Part shown: in pieces, positions 45,529 through 54,463 of the stretch
How positions within the stretch are numbered: the stretch's first letter is position 1
Layout of the letters: every line of letters begins with the position of its first letter
Source of the DNA: Chitinophagaceae bacterium
GTDB lineage: Bacteria; Bacteroidota; Bacteroidia; Chitinophagales; Chitinophagaceae
Length of the DNA stretch: 64,000 nt
Reading direction: 5' to 3'
Assembly (NCBI GenBank): GCA_019752045.1
Contig: JAIEMP010000010.1
Location: 124,001-188,000 of the forward strand
The notes under the pieces: model-generated
Seen by the model: the letters and a program-made list of their open reading frames with translations, nothing else
Databases searched by the model: none
What the model was told of the DNA's origin: nothing
Program-made: the position numbers and the translations under genes

Positions 45529-46461
45529 CTATACAATGATTGCTGCTTTTTCCTGTTCCCATTTCTCTCTCCCGTAACCGGCTACAACATGTTTTTCGCT
45601 GTGATAGCTGGAACGCACCAAGGGCCCGCTTTCCACATAATCTAAACCTATGCTGTAACCAACTTCACGGTACTCTGCAAACTCATCCGGATGTACAAAA
45701 CGTTGTACCGCTAAATGTTTTTTGGTTGGTTGCAGATACTGACCAATTGTAACCACATCTACCCCATTATTTTTTAAATCGTGCAGGGTTTGTATCACTT
45801 CTTCTTTTGTTTCACCCAAGCCAAGCATGATGCCACTTTTTACCCGCATGCCGTTTTCTTTCAGGTAACGCAGCACATCCATGCTTCTCCAGTATTTTGC
45901 CTGGATACGTACCTGTCTTGTCAACCGTTCAACAGTTTCAATGTTGTGCGATACAACTTCCGGATGTGCTTCTACTACCCTTTGCACATTTTCCATTTGT
46001 CCCTTAAAATCAGGAATCAGTGTTTCTAATGTTGTATCGGGGTTCAGACTTTTTACTGCACGGATGGTATTGTACCAGATAATGCTGCCGCCATCTTTCA
46101 ATTCATCACGGTCAACCGATGTTAACACTGCATGTTTTACTTTCATTAAATGGATGGCTTCGGCTACACGTTGCGGTTCGTCCCAATCAACAGCATCGGG
46201 TTTGCCGGTAGCCACTGCACAAAATCCGCAGCTTCTTGTACAGGTATTGCCGAGGATCATAAAAGTGGCTGTACCTGCACCCCAGCATTCACCCATGTTG
46301 GGACAGTTGCCACTTTCGCAAATGGTGTGGAGTTTATGTGTATCAACAAGGTTTCGAACATGACGGTAAGATTCACCAATCGGCAATCTTACTCTCAACC
46401 AATCCGGTTTCTTAATTTTCTGCTCTGCGGCAGTTTCGTTCACTGCATTTTCCTGCATCAT
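45529..46461 (-). CDS. lipA: Lipoyl synthase
   Basis: Radical SAM enzyme that inserts two sulfur atoms into protein-bound octanoyl groups. The 310-residue protein shows the auxiliary cluster Cys48, Cys53 and Cys59 ([13 protein letters not shown]) and the radical SAM cluster Cys74, Cys78 and Cys81 (CTRSCGFC), plus the late [10 protein letters not shown] motif with the Ser ligand. Length and order are standard. Its TAnnTTTG promoter is close upstream. The octanoyltransferase LipB is not in this window. Confidence 0.98.
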   Translation of the reverse strand: MMQENAVNETAAEQKIKKPDWLRVRLPIGESYRHVRNLVDTHKLHTICESGNCPNMGECWGAGTATFMILGNTCTRSCGFCAVATGKPDAVDWDEPQRVAEAIHLMKVKHAVLTSVDRDELKDGGSIIWYNTIRAVKSLNPDTTLETLIPDFKGQMENVQRVVEAHPEVVSHNIETVERLTRQVRIQAKYWRSMDVLRYLKENGMRVKSGIMLGLGETKEEVIQTLHDLKNNGVDVVTIGQYLQPTKKHLAVQRFVHPDEFAEYREVGYSIGLDYVESGPLVRSSYHSEKHVVAGYGREKWEQEKAAIIV

Positions 46462-46479
46462 TTATATACAAATAAGAGG

Positions 46480-46487
46480 CAAAGTTA
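46480..46487 (-). promoter_or_regulatory. lipA promoter element TAACTTTG
   Basis: Exact TAnnTTTG match on the minus strand, 18 bases before the lipA ATG. Confidence 0.5.
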
Positions 46488-46548
46488 GTTGATACTGCTG
46501 AAACATTTTTAAAACGGAAAGATGGCAGCTCTCTATACCGCAACAGGT

Positions 46549-47367
46549 TTATTTACGTTTACCTAAAAGAATAGCAATATAACCGTTAACAAAAACCTGT
46601 TTATTTGAATTACGGAGCATAATTTCAACTTCACGGGTATATGCTTCTACATTTATACCCACTTCAATAGCCAATACCACTTCGTTAAACCGTCCGTAAT
46701 CAAAGCGGAGAGCAGCTTTTGCATGTAATCCCGGTACAATTTTCAGCTCATTCCATCCACGACGTAAACCTGTACCCATTACAATATTTCCCGGCGATAA
46801 AAAAGCAGAACTGTCAGCATCGGAATATTTAATGTCTCTGGTTCCTTCTGTACTGTTGCCACGTACGCTGATATAGTAGGGCCTTTCTAAACCAATGGAA
46901 ATTCCACCTGCATAAACTGCATGTACAGCCACTCCGTTTTTATTGGTTTTACCGCCAATTAAACGTTGCTGTCCATATGTTGGTTTTACCTGGTAAAACG
47001 AATTTCTTTTTCCATACACATAGGGATTACCCACCTGGAAAAAACTGCTGTTATCACCCAATAGTTTTTGTTCTTTGGGATGTTTTTTTTCTCCAATTTC
47101 CAGCGCAAACAGATTCGTGGTTTTTACATTCTTCATGTAGCCTCTCTCATACAACACACTCCAGCCATCGGTATTTAAACGAAAGCCAAATACATTTTGC
47201 TTATTAAACACCAGTGCTCCTTCCTCCTGCTGACGAATGAGTGTATTTATTTTTTCACGACGGGCATCTCTTCTTTCTTCCCGTTCGCTTTTAGGTTTGG
47301 TTTGTTCCTGTGCAATTGCAGTAATGGCCAAGACTGTTAAACAAAAACTGAAGAGGATTTTTTTCAT
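46549..47367 (-). CDS. Outer-membrane beta-barrel-like protein, unknown
   Basis: With the ATG at 47367 (MKKILFSFCLTVLAITAIAQ) the product is 272 residues with a signal peptide. A charged stretch (EREERRDARREKINTLIRQ) precedes a chain of alternating, aromatic-rich strands (GFRLNTDGWSVLYERGYM, VAVHAVYAGGISIGLERPYYISV, YIAILLGKRK) typical of an outer-membrane barrel. A longer frame to 47484 is rejected. Divergent from the OsmC gene. Confidence 0.72.
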   Translation of the reverse strand: MKKILFSFCLTVLAITAIAQEQTKPKSEREERRDARREKINTLIRQQEEGALVFNKQNVFGFRLNTDGWSVLYERGYMKNVKTTNLFALEIGEKKHPKEQKLLGDNSSFFQVGNPYVYGKRNSFYQVKPTYGQQRLIGGKTNKNGVAVHAVYAGGISIGLERPYYISVRGNSTEGTRDIKYSDADSSAFLSPGNIVMGTGLRRGWNELKIVPGLHAKAALRFDYGRFNEVVLAIEVGINVEAYTREVEIMLRNSNKQVFVNGYIAILLGKRK

Positions 47368-47530
47368 GTGAATAGATGTGTGTTTTTTGTTGACCACATG
47401 TTTATTTACTTTGGAACGTTGCAACTTTTTTGCTGAGCAACGTTTATATGTAAATTTACAGATTAAAAACGACAGATGCCGCATTGTGGTATCTTGCTGC
47501 TTTATTTTTTCATTTATTATTCACAGGTTT

Positions 47531-47947
47531 ATGACATCATCTATTATTTACAAAGGCGAGTTAAGAACAGAAGCTACACATTTGCAGAGCTCAACAGTTA
47601 TAGAAACAGACGCTCCCACCGATAACCAAGGCAAAGCCGAACGCTTTTCACCCACTGATCTGGTTGCCACAGCTCTCGGCAGTTGTATGCTTACCATTAT
47701 GGGTATAAAAGCCAGAGATATGCAGATTGAACTGGGTGCGGTAACCATTGATATAAAAAAGCACATGAAAAGCGATCCCCGGAGAATTGGAGGGGTTGAT
47801 GTAAGCTTTCAGTTTCCTGCACACCTGCAACTGGATGAAAAGCAGAAAACCATTTTACAAAATGCAGCTCTAGCCTGCCCTGTTGCCAAAAGTCTGCATC
47901 CTGACATTGAACAGAATGTTGTCTTTAACTGGTCGCTCCCTGTTTAA
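47531..47947 (+). CDS. OsmC/Ohr-family protein
   Basis: 138 residues from the ATG at 47531; a longer frame upstream has no protein-like N-terminus. The first family cysteine lies in LVATALGSCMLTIMG, and the second in LACPVAKSLHP. Many members are thiol-dependent peroxidases for organic hydroperoxides. The two conserved cysteines fit that, but this is a YhfA-like or general OsmC protein, and the substrate cannot be told. The 3' end overlaps the convergent DUF2851 gene by 23 bases. Confidence 0.9.
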   Translation: MTSSIIYKGELRTEATHLQSSTVIETDAPTDNQGKAERFSPTDLVATALGSCMLTIMGIKARDMQIELGAVTIDIKKHMKSDPRRIGGVDVSFQFPAHLQLDEKQKTILQNAALACPVAKSLHPDIEQNVVFNWSLPV

Positions 47948-49193
47948 GGATTGAATTGCCAATTGCACACTGCAGACAGTGTTTATGATTGCAATAATTT
48001 TTTTTGAGATAAAGTAATGCCTGCGAATCATAAGCCGTTTTGTGCTGCACTCCGGTTGCTTCCCACTTTTTTGTGATGGTATTATTTTCAACGGGCAACA
48101 GTTGCAGCCAATCCAACGCTTTTTGTTTTAACTCTTCATTGTTGTGCTGCAGCGCATATGCAAATAAGATTGGAATAATTGTGTTGATGAGAATATTTTC
48201 AATCATCACATGCCCCAGTTGTTTTTTTCGATAAGCCGAAGGTTGATTTAGCTGGTAATGATAATGCCAGTAATCATTGGCTGTAACAGATAGCAGTTGT
48301 TTAATGGTTTGAATGTTTGATGCTTCAATGATTTTTGAAAACAAATGGCTTGAATGGTGAATAAGCATAGCCAGTTGTGCCAATCGAACGGAGGGAAAGT
48401 TAGAAGGCCGCATCCGTAAAAAACTTAATAATTGCCGGGATGGCTGCAGCTTATATTTTTTTTGCAGGTACTGATATTCTTTTTGCAGCAGAATAGGATA
48501 ATCTTCCGTAAAATTTTCATTGAGTAAACCTGCCTGCCCCAGCAGCAATGCTTCCAACTGGTGAATTTGATGTTTGTTTTTTGCAAGTTGTGCAACCGTA
48601 ATTGTTTTGGCCATTGATTCAAACGCATCCGCATTAACTGTAACACCAAAATTCCTTGCCAGCAGTTGCCAGAACGTTTCTTCCCAATGCCCGTTGGTTT
48701 CTTTGAGCAACTGATGAATCTTTTCATTTTTTTCATAAAGCCGTTCTGCAATCATCCGTTCTTTCCAACTGCTCCATACAAGTTCACCTGCTTTGTTTAA
48801 TTGATTTTCACAGGGTATAAAGGTTGTTTGCTGCATTAACATATTGTATTGATGCAAAAGAGCAACCGATACCCTATTCTTCAATTCAAGCAATGGAATT
48901 TGCTGAGGTTCTCTTACATCATGCTCCCAAACCACATGCAGAATGGTATTGTTATAATGTTCATCGTTACTGTGGCCGTGTTTATTCCAGTCACTGGTTT
49001 TCAGGTGCAGTTCAATATTACCTGCCCATGTAATTTCATTTATCTGTAAACGTGCATGTAAAAAATCGGGGCCCTGGTGATGATTGAGTGATCCTTGAAA
49101 AATGATATGAACGGGCAGTCCGTCGTAAGTACTGAGGTGATCTTTTTGAAAATACAGGTGTTGCCAGATGAATTGAAGCAGGCGTTCGTTCAT
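47925..49193 (-). CDS. DUF2851 family protein
   Basis: 422 residues from the ATG at 49193; the frame extends to a TTG at 49202. It begins MNERLLQFIWQHLYFQ with the family's HHQGPDFLHARLQI and WAGNIELHLKTSDWNKHGH blocks, which resemble PD-(D/E)XK-like nuclease cores by pattern only. A late Cys-rich stretch (YCNHKHCLQCAIGN) could bind a metal. Function unknown. About 100 bases downstream of maf. Confidence 0.8.
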   Translation of the reverse strand: MNERLLQFIWQHLYFQKDHLSTYDGLPVHIIFQGSLNHHQGPDFLHARLQINEITWAGNIELHLKTSDWNKHGHSNDEHYNNTILHVVWEHDVREPQQIPLLELKNRVSVALLHQYNMLMQQTTFIPCENQLNKAGELVWSSWKERMIAERLYEKNEKIHQLLKETNGHWEETFWQLLARNFGVTVNADAFESMAKTITVAQLAKNKHQIHQLEALLLGQAGLLNENFTEDYPILLQKEYQYLQKKYKLQPSRQLLSFLRMRPSNFPSVRLAQLAMLIHHSSHLFSKIIEASNIQTIKQLLSVTANDYWHYHYQLNQPSAYRKKQLGHVMIENILINTIIPILFAYALQHNNEELKQKALDWLQLLPVENNTITKKWEATGVQHKTAYDSQALLYLKKNYCNHKHCLQCAIGNSILKQGATS

Positions 49194-49294
49194 AAGCGGC
49201 AAATTGAAACGTTTGTAATGAATTTGATTTGCTTAATCTGCCATCAATGTATAAAAGAATCGCCGGATCTTCAAGTGCTGTTTAAAGGAAACCA

Positions 49295-49861
49295 CTATTG
49301 TTCAAACTGGTGAATGGCTTTGATGACCCTGCTTACCGGCAGACCCATCACATTATAAAAATCACCATGCACCCGCTTAATACCTATAACACCAATCCAT
49401 TCCTGTATAGCATAAGCGCCGGCTTTATCGTAAGGCTGGTATTGCTCTACATAATATTTTATCTGCTGATCGGTTAATGTGTGAAACTCCACTTCGGTAA
49501 TATCTGCAAAAGCAATTTCTGTTTCATCTTTCATCAGCACTACTCCGGTAATGACCATATGTGTTTGTCCGGATAATGATTTTAATGTACGCACAGCATC
49601 TTCCTTGCCCGAAGGTTTACCAATTACCTGGTCTTTTAATACCACGATGGTATCTGCAGCAAGAATCAACCGGTCGTGACTTAATTCTTCTTTTACCGCC
49701 AATGCTTTGTTGCGTGCAATATAAACCGGCACCTGATCAATGGGCAAAGATGCAGGATACATTTCATTGGTATCTTTTACCAATACATCAAAAGGAATTT
49801 CGGCCCACTCTAAAAGCTGGCGGCGACGGGGCGATTTGGATGCCAGAATTATTCGTTCCAT
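49295..49861 (-). CDS. maf: Maf-like nucleoside triphosphate pyrophosphatase
   Basis: Hydrolyses non-canonical or modified dNTP/NTP, with a link to septum formation in some bacteria. 188 residues with the signature ILASKSPRRRQLLEWA, LAADTIVVL, IGKPSGKEDAVRTLKSLSGQ and GAYAIQEWIGV. Normal length. Its ATG overlaps the stop codon of the UbiA gene by one base (TGATG), so translation is probably coupled. Confidence 0.95.
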   Translation of the reverse strand: MERIILASKSPRRRQLLEWAEIPFDVLVKDTNEMYPASLPIDQVPVYIARNKALAVKEELSHDRLILAADTIVVLKDQVIGKPSGKEDAVRTLKSLSGQTHMVITGVVLMKDETEIAFADITEVEFHTLTDQQIKYYVEQYQPYDKAGAYAIQEWIGVIGIKRVHGDFYNVMGLPVSRVIKAIHQFEQ

Positions 49862-50808
49862 CAGGCAAAAAATTTAAACAGGATCATGGATAAAATGCCC
49901 GTAAAAATAACTGCTTTTATCCATTTACTCAATTGAGCAAAATCGGCAGTGGTACTTGCTTTATATAACAATCGCAAACAATAAGCAGCGGGTAAAATAA
50001 TCAGCACCACATTGTAGGCTGCAGCAGCCCACATTTGAAACTGCAGAATATAAAACAGCACCACCAGTAATAACACCAGCAGTATAATCATCCAGATACT
50101 CACAAAAATTTTAGAAAAATCAACACCCCACACAATGGGCATGGTTTTGCAACCATAGCGGGCATCACCTTCCATGTCTTCAATATCTTTTACCACCTCC
50201 CGGATAAGTGTAATAATAAAAGCAAACGATGCATACAAAATAGTGAGCCGAAGGAGTTTTTGTTTACTGCCTTCACGAATAGTATGCAGCAGATCTGCAT
50301 CTAAACCTATTGTAAGCAGGTACACCACAAATACAACCCATGCGGTGAGTAAAGAGATTAATATATTGCCGCTGAGTAATTTTTTTTTGAACGATGTGCT
50401 GTAAAACCATAATACAAACACACAAATGGTATTGGCAAAGCCAATGAACCAACTGCCAATTTGCAGACTGATATAAAAACCAAGTAATACACCGGCAAAT
50501 GAAAAAAACAAGTGAAAGAAAATGGCCCATCTGCGGCTGATGCTGCGATCTACCACCATTCGGCCCGGTTTATTCACCAGATCAATATTCAAATCAAAAT
50601 AATCATTGATCACATAACCGGCTGCAGCTATTAAAACAGAGGAAGCGCAAAGAATATAAAACAAAACAGCATATACCCTTGGCATGTGCAGCTCTAACCC
50701 GTAAAGTATGGGCTGCACAACACAAAAGAAAAACAGGAATTGAGTGAGTGCAATAAAAACAAGATTGGGCCAGCGTATCAGTTTAAAAAAATCGGAAATC
50801 CTGTGCAT
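49861..50808 (-). CDS. UbiA-family prenyltransferase
   Basis: 315-residue inner-membrane protein with about nine helices and both aspartate-rich motifs: NDYFDLNID (residues 68-76) and DIEDMEGDARYG later. Bacteroidota versions in this gene setting are labelled geranylgeranylglycerol-phosphate geranylgeranyltransferase, an enzyme known from archaeal-type lipid synthesis; I cannot confirm the acceptor. Part of a four-gene set with DUF2520, the KdsC-like phosphatase and maf. A prenyl diphosphate source is encoded near 21-22 kb. Confidence 0.87.
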   Translation of the reverse strand: MHRISDFFKLIRWPNLVFIALTQFLFFFCVVQPILYGLELHMPRVYAVLFYILCASSVLIAAAGYVINDYFDLNIDLVNKPGRMVVDRSISRRWAIFFHLFFSFAGVLLGFYISLQIGSWFIGFANTICVFVLWFYSTSFKKKLLSGNILISLLTAWVVFVVYLLTIGLDADLLHTIREGSKQKLLRLTILYASFAFIITLIREVVKDIEDMEGDARYGCKTMPIVWGVDFSKIFVSIWMIILLVLLLVVLFYILQFQMWAAAAYNVVLIILPAAYCLRLLYKASTTADFAQLSKWIKAVIFTGILSMILFKFFA

Positions 50809-50860
50809 TTTAATTATTCAGGTATGAAGATAAGAAGCAATTACAAGCATGCAAGCTTAT

Positions 50861-51385
50861 TTAAAGAGCTGCAGTGTCGGTAGATGCAGAAGACCAGTGA
50901 CCATTGAGTTTGAGCACTTTTTCAATCACTTCTCTTGCGCAGCCATTGCCGCCATTGACGCCGGAAATAAATTTTGAAACCGATCTGATTTCCGGTACAG
51001 CATCAGCAGGGCAGGCAGCCAAACCCACCATCTTCATCACTTCCAGATCGGGCATATCATCGCCCATAAACAAACAGTTTTCCCATTTCAAATTATTGGC
51101 CAGGAAATATTGAGCCAGCACTTCTTCTTTATCTCTTACTTTCATGAACACATTCTTTACGCCCAGATATTCCAAACGTTCTGCACAGGGTTTTGACACA
51201 CTACCGGAAATCACCACTACATGATACCCTTTTTTTACTGCTAACTGGATGGCATAACCGTCTTTAATATTCATGGTACGCAAAAAATCATTCCCGTTAA
51301 GAATGATGAGAGAGCCATCGGTGAGTACACCATCCAGATCAAATACAAATGTGTTGATCTGTTTAAATTGTTCAAGCAGGTTCAT
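50861..51385 (-). CDS. KdsC-like HAD phosphatase
   Basis: 174 residues; the HAD nucleophile motif is FVFDLDGVLTDGS with Asp16 and Asp18, the second motif VVISGS, and FMGDDMPDLEVM the acidic motif. It matches 3-deoxy-D-manno-octulosonate 8-phosphate phosphatase, which releases Kdo for LPS, and also YrbI-like short HADs. The KdsC assignment is likely given the LPS genes elsewhere in the window but not certain. Starts 23 bases after the DUF2520 gene. Confidence 0.87.
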   Translation of the reverse strand: MNLLEQFKQINTFVFDLDGVLTDGSLIILNGNDFLRTMNIKDGYAIQLAVKKGYHVVVISGSVSKPCAERLEYLGVKNVFMKVRDKEEVLAQYFLANNLKWENCLFMGDDMPDLEVMKMVGLAACPADAVPEIRSVSKFISGVNGGNGCAREVIEKVLKLNGHWSSASTDTAAL

Positions 51386-51408
51386 AATAAATTATTGCGC
51401 CGAAGTTC

Positions 51409-52176
51409 TTACTTTTTACGATACAATTTCCGGATGCTTTCTGATAGCTCCTGATAAAGATCACGCAGATGCTCATCTATTTCCAATAATACCAAATGCT
51501 TTTTGATGGTTTCTTCATCTCCCCTTCTTGCCGGACCTGTTTGCATATCTGCTGCGTTGCCCTGATCTAAGCGACAGGCTACTTCAATGATCAATGGATG
51601 CAGTAATTGAAAATCGAGTTTTCGCTCATTGCAAAAATCTTCTGTTAAAGCATATAAATGGTTGGTGAAATTGCTCACCATTACTGCAGCCAGATGCATT
51701 TGTAATCTGGTTTCATCATTTGCCAGTTGTACCTTATCAGAAAGAGATAAGGCAAAGTCGTGCAACAGTGCAGCTATGTCATCTGTATTTCCATCAACCA
51801 AAAAAGGAACAGGAGGTAAAATGGTCATGCCCTTTCTTAAACTTTGCAACGGATAGATCACTCCGTAATTGGCCGAACTGTTTTTCAATACTTCCCTGCT
51901 TACAGAACCGGCAGTATGTACAACCAGTTTTCGTTCAAGCTGAAGCTTCGCCGCAAGCTCAGGAATGGCTGTATCACTAACTGCAATGATGTATAGATCT
52001 GCATCCTTGCTCAAATCATTGATAGAGTTAATGCCTATTGCATTTACCTGTGCTGCCAGTTCTTCTGCATGTAACTGATCTCTGCTCCAAACCTGCAACA
52101 CAGCATGCCCTGCAGCATGAATCATTTTAGCAAGCACCGTAGCTGTATTACCCGAACCAAGAAGTACAACATTCAT
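51409..52176 (-). CDS. Rossmann/DUF2520 dehydrogenase-like protein
   Basis: 255 residues: an N-terminal NAD(P)-binding domain (VVLLGSGNTATVLAKMI, GSGNTA at residues 7-12, then YIIAVSDTAIPELA) and a C-terminal helical domain (DUF2520), giving overall similarity to F420- or NADP-dependent oxidoreductases and to ketopantoate reductase-like folds. Substrate unknown. First gene of the set DUF2520, KdsC-like, UbiA and maf. Confidence 0.85.
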   Translation of the reverse strand: MNVVLLGSGNTATVLAKMIHAAGHAVLQVWSRDQLHAEELAAQVNAIGINSINDLSKDADLYIIAVSDTAIPELAAKLQLERKLVVHTAGSVSREVLKNSSANYGVIYPLQSLRKGMTILPPVPFLVDGNTDDIAALLHDFALSLSDKVQLANDETRLQMHLAAVMVSNFTNHLYALTEDFCNERKLDFQLLHPLIIEVACRLDQGNAADMQTGPARRGDEETIKKHLVLLEIDEHLRDLYQELSESIRKLYRKK

Positions 52177-52349
52177 TTTAACGCAACAGTTAATGAAAGG
52201 GATGAAGTAATTTGCAGCAAAGTAATACCAATTTTTTAAAATGAAATAATCTCAACAACAACTTATAAAATACAGATTGGTATTATGCCGCAGTAAATCT
52301 GTTTGCAGTATCAGTATTTTGTAAGCGGTATAAAACATCTTAAGCAAAA

Positions 52350-53192
52350 ATGAAACTGGCGCAAAAACTGGTGATAGGTTATTACAAAACTAAGCTTAAC
52401 ATCTTTTCAAAATTATCTAAACGAAAAGCTGCAGAAAAAGCATTCGAATTATTCTGCACTCCTTTTGCATTTGAAAAAAAGAAACTCCCTCCTGTATTTG
52501 AAAAAGCAGAGAAGCTTCATTTAAAATTTGAAACCTATGATCTGGTGGGTTACCGTTGGAACCATCCGCAAACAAAGAAGGCTATGATTCTGCATGGCTT
52601 CTCCTCTACTGTGAAGAAGTTTGATCATTTTGTAATGCCGTTGATAAAGAAGGGATACGAGGTAATTGCTTTTGATGCACCTGCACATGGCGACAGCAGC
52701 GGCAAAACCATCAACGGTTTTCAGTACAGGGATATGATTGATGCAGTGTACAACAGGTTTGGGCCTGTGCATTCGTTTATTGCACATTCATTTGGCGGAT
52801 TGGCGCTCTCGCTTTTTATGGAAGAGCAGCAATACCAGGATCATAAAAAAATAGTGTTGATTGCACCTGCATCCGAAACCAACAGAGCCGTTGATACGTT
52901 TGCCGCTTTTTTAAATATAAATGATGAAGTAAAAGAAGAAATGCACAAGATCATTTTTGAGAAGAGCGGACGTAGAAGCGATGAAATTTCCATATTACAT
53001 GCCGCTAAAAAAATGAAAGCCGATGTATTATGGATACATGATGAAGAGGATGATGTCACTCCCTGGGCCGATGCCGAAAAAGTGAAAGCTATGAATTATC
53101 CCAACTTTCAGTTTATGCTTACCAAAGGTTTGGGGCATCGAAGAATTTACAGAGATAATAAAGTGAAGAAAGCGGTGATGGAGTTTTTGTAA
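52350..53192 (+). CDS. Alpha/beta hydrolase
   Basis: 280-residue cytoplasmic serine hydrolase. Oxyanion region is MILHGFSST, nucleophile Ser147 sits in the elbow AHSFGG, the acid is probably Asp234 or Asp235 (HDEEDDVTPW), and His263 is in GLGHRRIY. The N-terminal 50 residues are basic. Substrate class (esterase, lipase or thioesterase) cannot be read. A lone gene with a repeat pair downstream. Confidence 0.88.
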   Translation: MKLAQKLVIGYYKTKLNIFSKLSKRKAAEKAFELFCTPFAFEKKKLPPVFEKAEKLHLKFETYDLVGYRWNHPQTKKAMILHGFSSTVKKFDHFVMPLIKKGYEVIAFDAPAHGDSSGKTINGFQYRDMIDAVYNRFGPVHSFIAHSFGGLALSLFMEEQQYQDHKKIVLIAPASETNRAVDTFAAFLNINDEVKEEMHKIIFEKSGRRSDEISILHAAKKMKADVLWIHDEEDDVTPWADAEKVKAMNYPNFQFMLTKGLGHRRIYRDNKVKKAVMEFL

Positions 53193-53281
53193 TTGTTGTC
53201 TGCACAATCCTATCCGATGTGCAGTCACCAATCAGGTGAACAGACATCGTTATCTGCTTTTTTCCAATTTCATCATAAGCC

Positions 53282-53389
53282 TTGGTTCGTGTCTCACGAA
53301 CCAATTTTCTTCTTCATTGAAATATAGTAAACTTGTTGTACCCGCTAATAAGCCTAACCAAATATTTCGGTTCGTGAGACACGAACCGA
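53282..53389. repeat. Two mirrored hairpins, REP-like pair
   Basis: Perfect hairpin TTGGTTCGTG-TCT-CACGAACCAA (53282-53304) and perfect hairpin TCGGTTCGTG-AGA-CACGAACCGA (53367-53389). Core and loop are reverse complements, so the two units are oppositely oriented, 62 bases apart. They fill the 259-base gap between convergent genes. No T-run follows either, so they are not ordinary terminators. Confidence 0.75.
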
Positions 53390-53451
53390 GGCGGCGGATA
53401 AACAGTCATCTTTAACTGCTTGTTTTTTTATTCATCAAACCAAACCGCAGC

Positions 53452-54147
53452 TTATCGTTTCGTTACACGATAATAATAATTGAAACCAATGTACCCTGTT
53501 TGCAGCTTAAAACGGGCATTGTCTGAAAGATCATTGGGAATGGCATAAGTCAATTCAACTCTGCTTCTTTTATAAACAACACCTGCTGCCACTTTCGGAT
53601 TCATATAAACGGAGCGGAGTTTAAATGTTTGATTTCGGTCGAAACCGTATGGGTCATTGAAAAAATATTCAGCATTGATGACCGGATTACGGGAAAGTGA
53701 AAAATTAAATCCAAACCCGGGTGAAACATAAGGAACCACTTTTTTATTCTGGAAGAATAAAAACCGGGCAACAATTTCAGGTCGTAGAAAAGAATAAACA
53801 GAGCTGATGTTCACATCAATACCCCTGTCAGTTGTTTTTTGCTGTTGCTTATATTCTGTCCTTCCATAGCTGAGACCAAACGAAATATCAAAATTATAAT
53901 CATCGGCTGTTTGCAATTGTGCATTGAGCATAACACCTGTTGCAAACCCATGATACGGAGAGATGGGAACAGGGTTACTGGAAGTGCTTCTGTTTAGTAG
54001 AATAAACCCTTTGGTAAAAAAATAATTGTACCCTGCTGTTACTTCAAATGAAAAGGGTTTTCTGTCATTGAATTTCGGGTAGCCGGTCTGAGACAATAAA
54101 CGGTTTGTGCAGAGTACAAACAAAAGAAGAGACAGATATTTTTTCAT
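53452..54147 (-). CDS. Outer-membrane beta-barrel protein, PorT-like
   Basis: 231 residues with a signal peptide ending RLLSQ and alternating beta strands typical of a small outer-membrane barrel (FSFEVTAGYNYFFTKGF, NFDISFGLSYGRTEY, VVPYVSPGFGFNFSLS, GYIGFNYYYRVTKR). General family outer membrane protein beta-barrel; a link to type IX secretion (PorT) cannot be claimed from the sequence. Confidence 0.75.
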   Translation of the reverse strand: MKKYLSLLLFVLCTNRLLSQTGYPKFNDRKPFSFEVTAGYNYFFTKGFILLNRSTSSNPVPISPYHGFATGVMLNAQLQTADDYNFDISFGLSYGRTEYKQQQKTTDRGIDVNISSVYSFLRPEIVARFLFFQNKKVVPYVSPGFGFNFSLSRNPVINAEYFFNDPYGFDRNQTFKLRSVYMNPKVAAGVVYKRSRVELTYAIPNDLSDNARFKLQTGYIGFNYYYRVTKR

Positions 54148-54463
54148 AGATGCAAATAAGAATGTCAGTCAGGTTTTAAATAATACAGTTACAATAATCG
54201 CTCAAAAAAATGAAATCCCCATCATTTGTTTAGATACAAACTCGTTGACTTATCCATTCATTTCATCTCACAGGTATGTGACATACGAACAGGGGCAACT
54301 GATGTGCAAAATCCCATCTTTTGAACATATATTTCCTTTGATTTTCAACCACTCATTACTCATCATTCATCCCTTATTCCCCATTCTTTTCTTGCATTTA
54401 TCAATCATTTTATAATATTGTGCTGCCGATGTCCTCACAAAAACCGGCTTGGTTAAACATTTT
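54148..54463. other. Gene-free divergent gap before topA
   Basis: 316 bases, AT-rich, between the divergent barrel gene and topA. Several short open frames are present but none has a plausible start or motif. There is no exact TAnnTTTG close to topA and no strong hairpin. I see nothing else in it. Confidence 0.6.

Noticed and set aside
47378-47530. N-terminal extension of the OsmC-like gene
   Set aside because: The extra 51 residues are Cys- and Phe-rich non-protein-like sequence antisense to the start of the barrel gene; the ATG at 47531 aligns with the family start.
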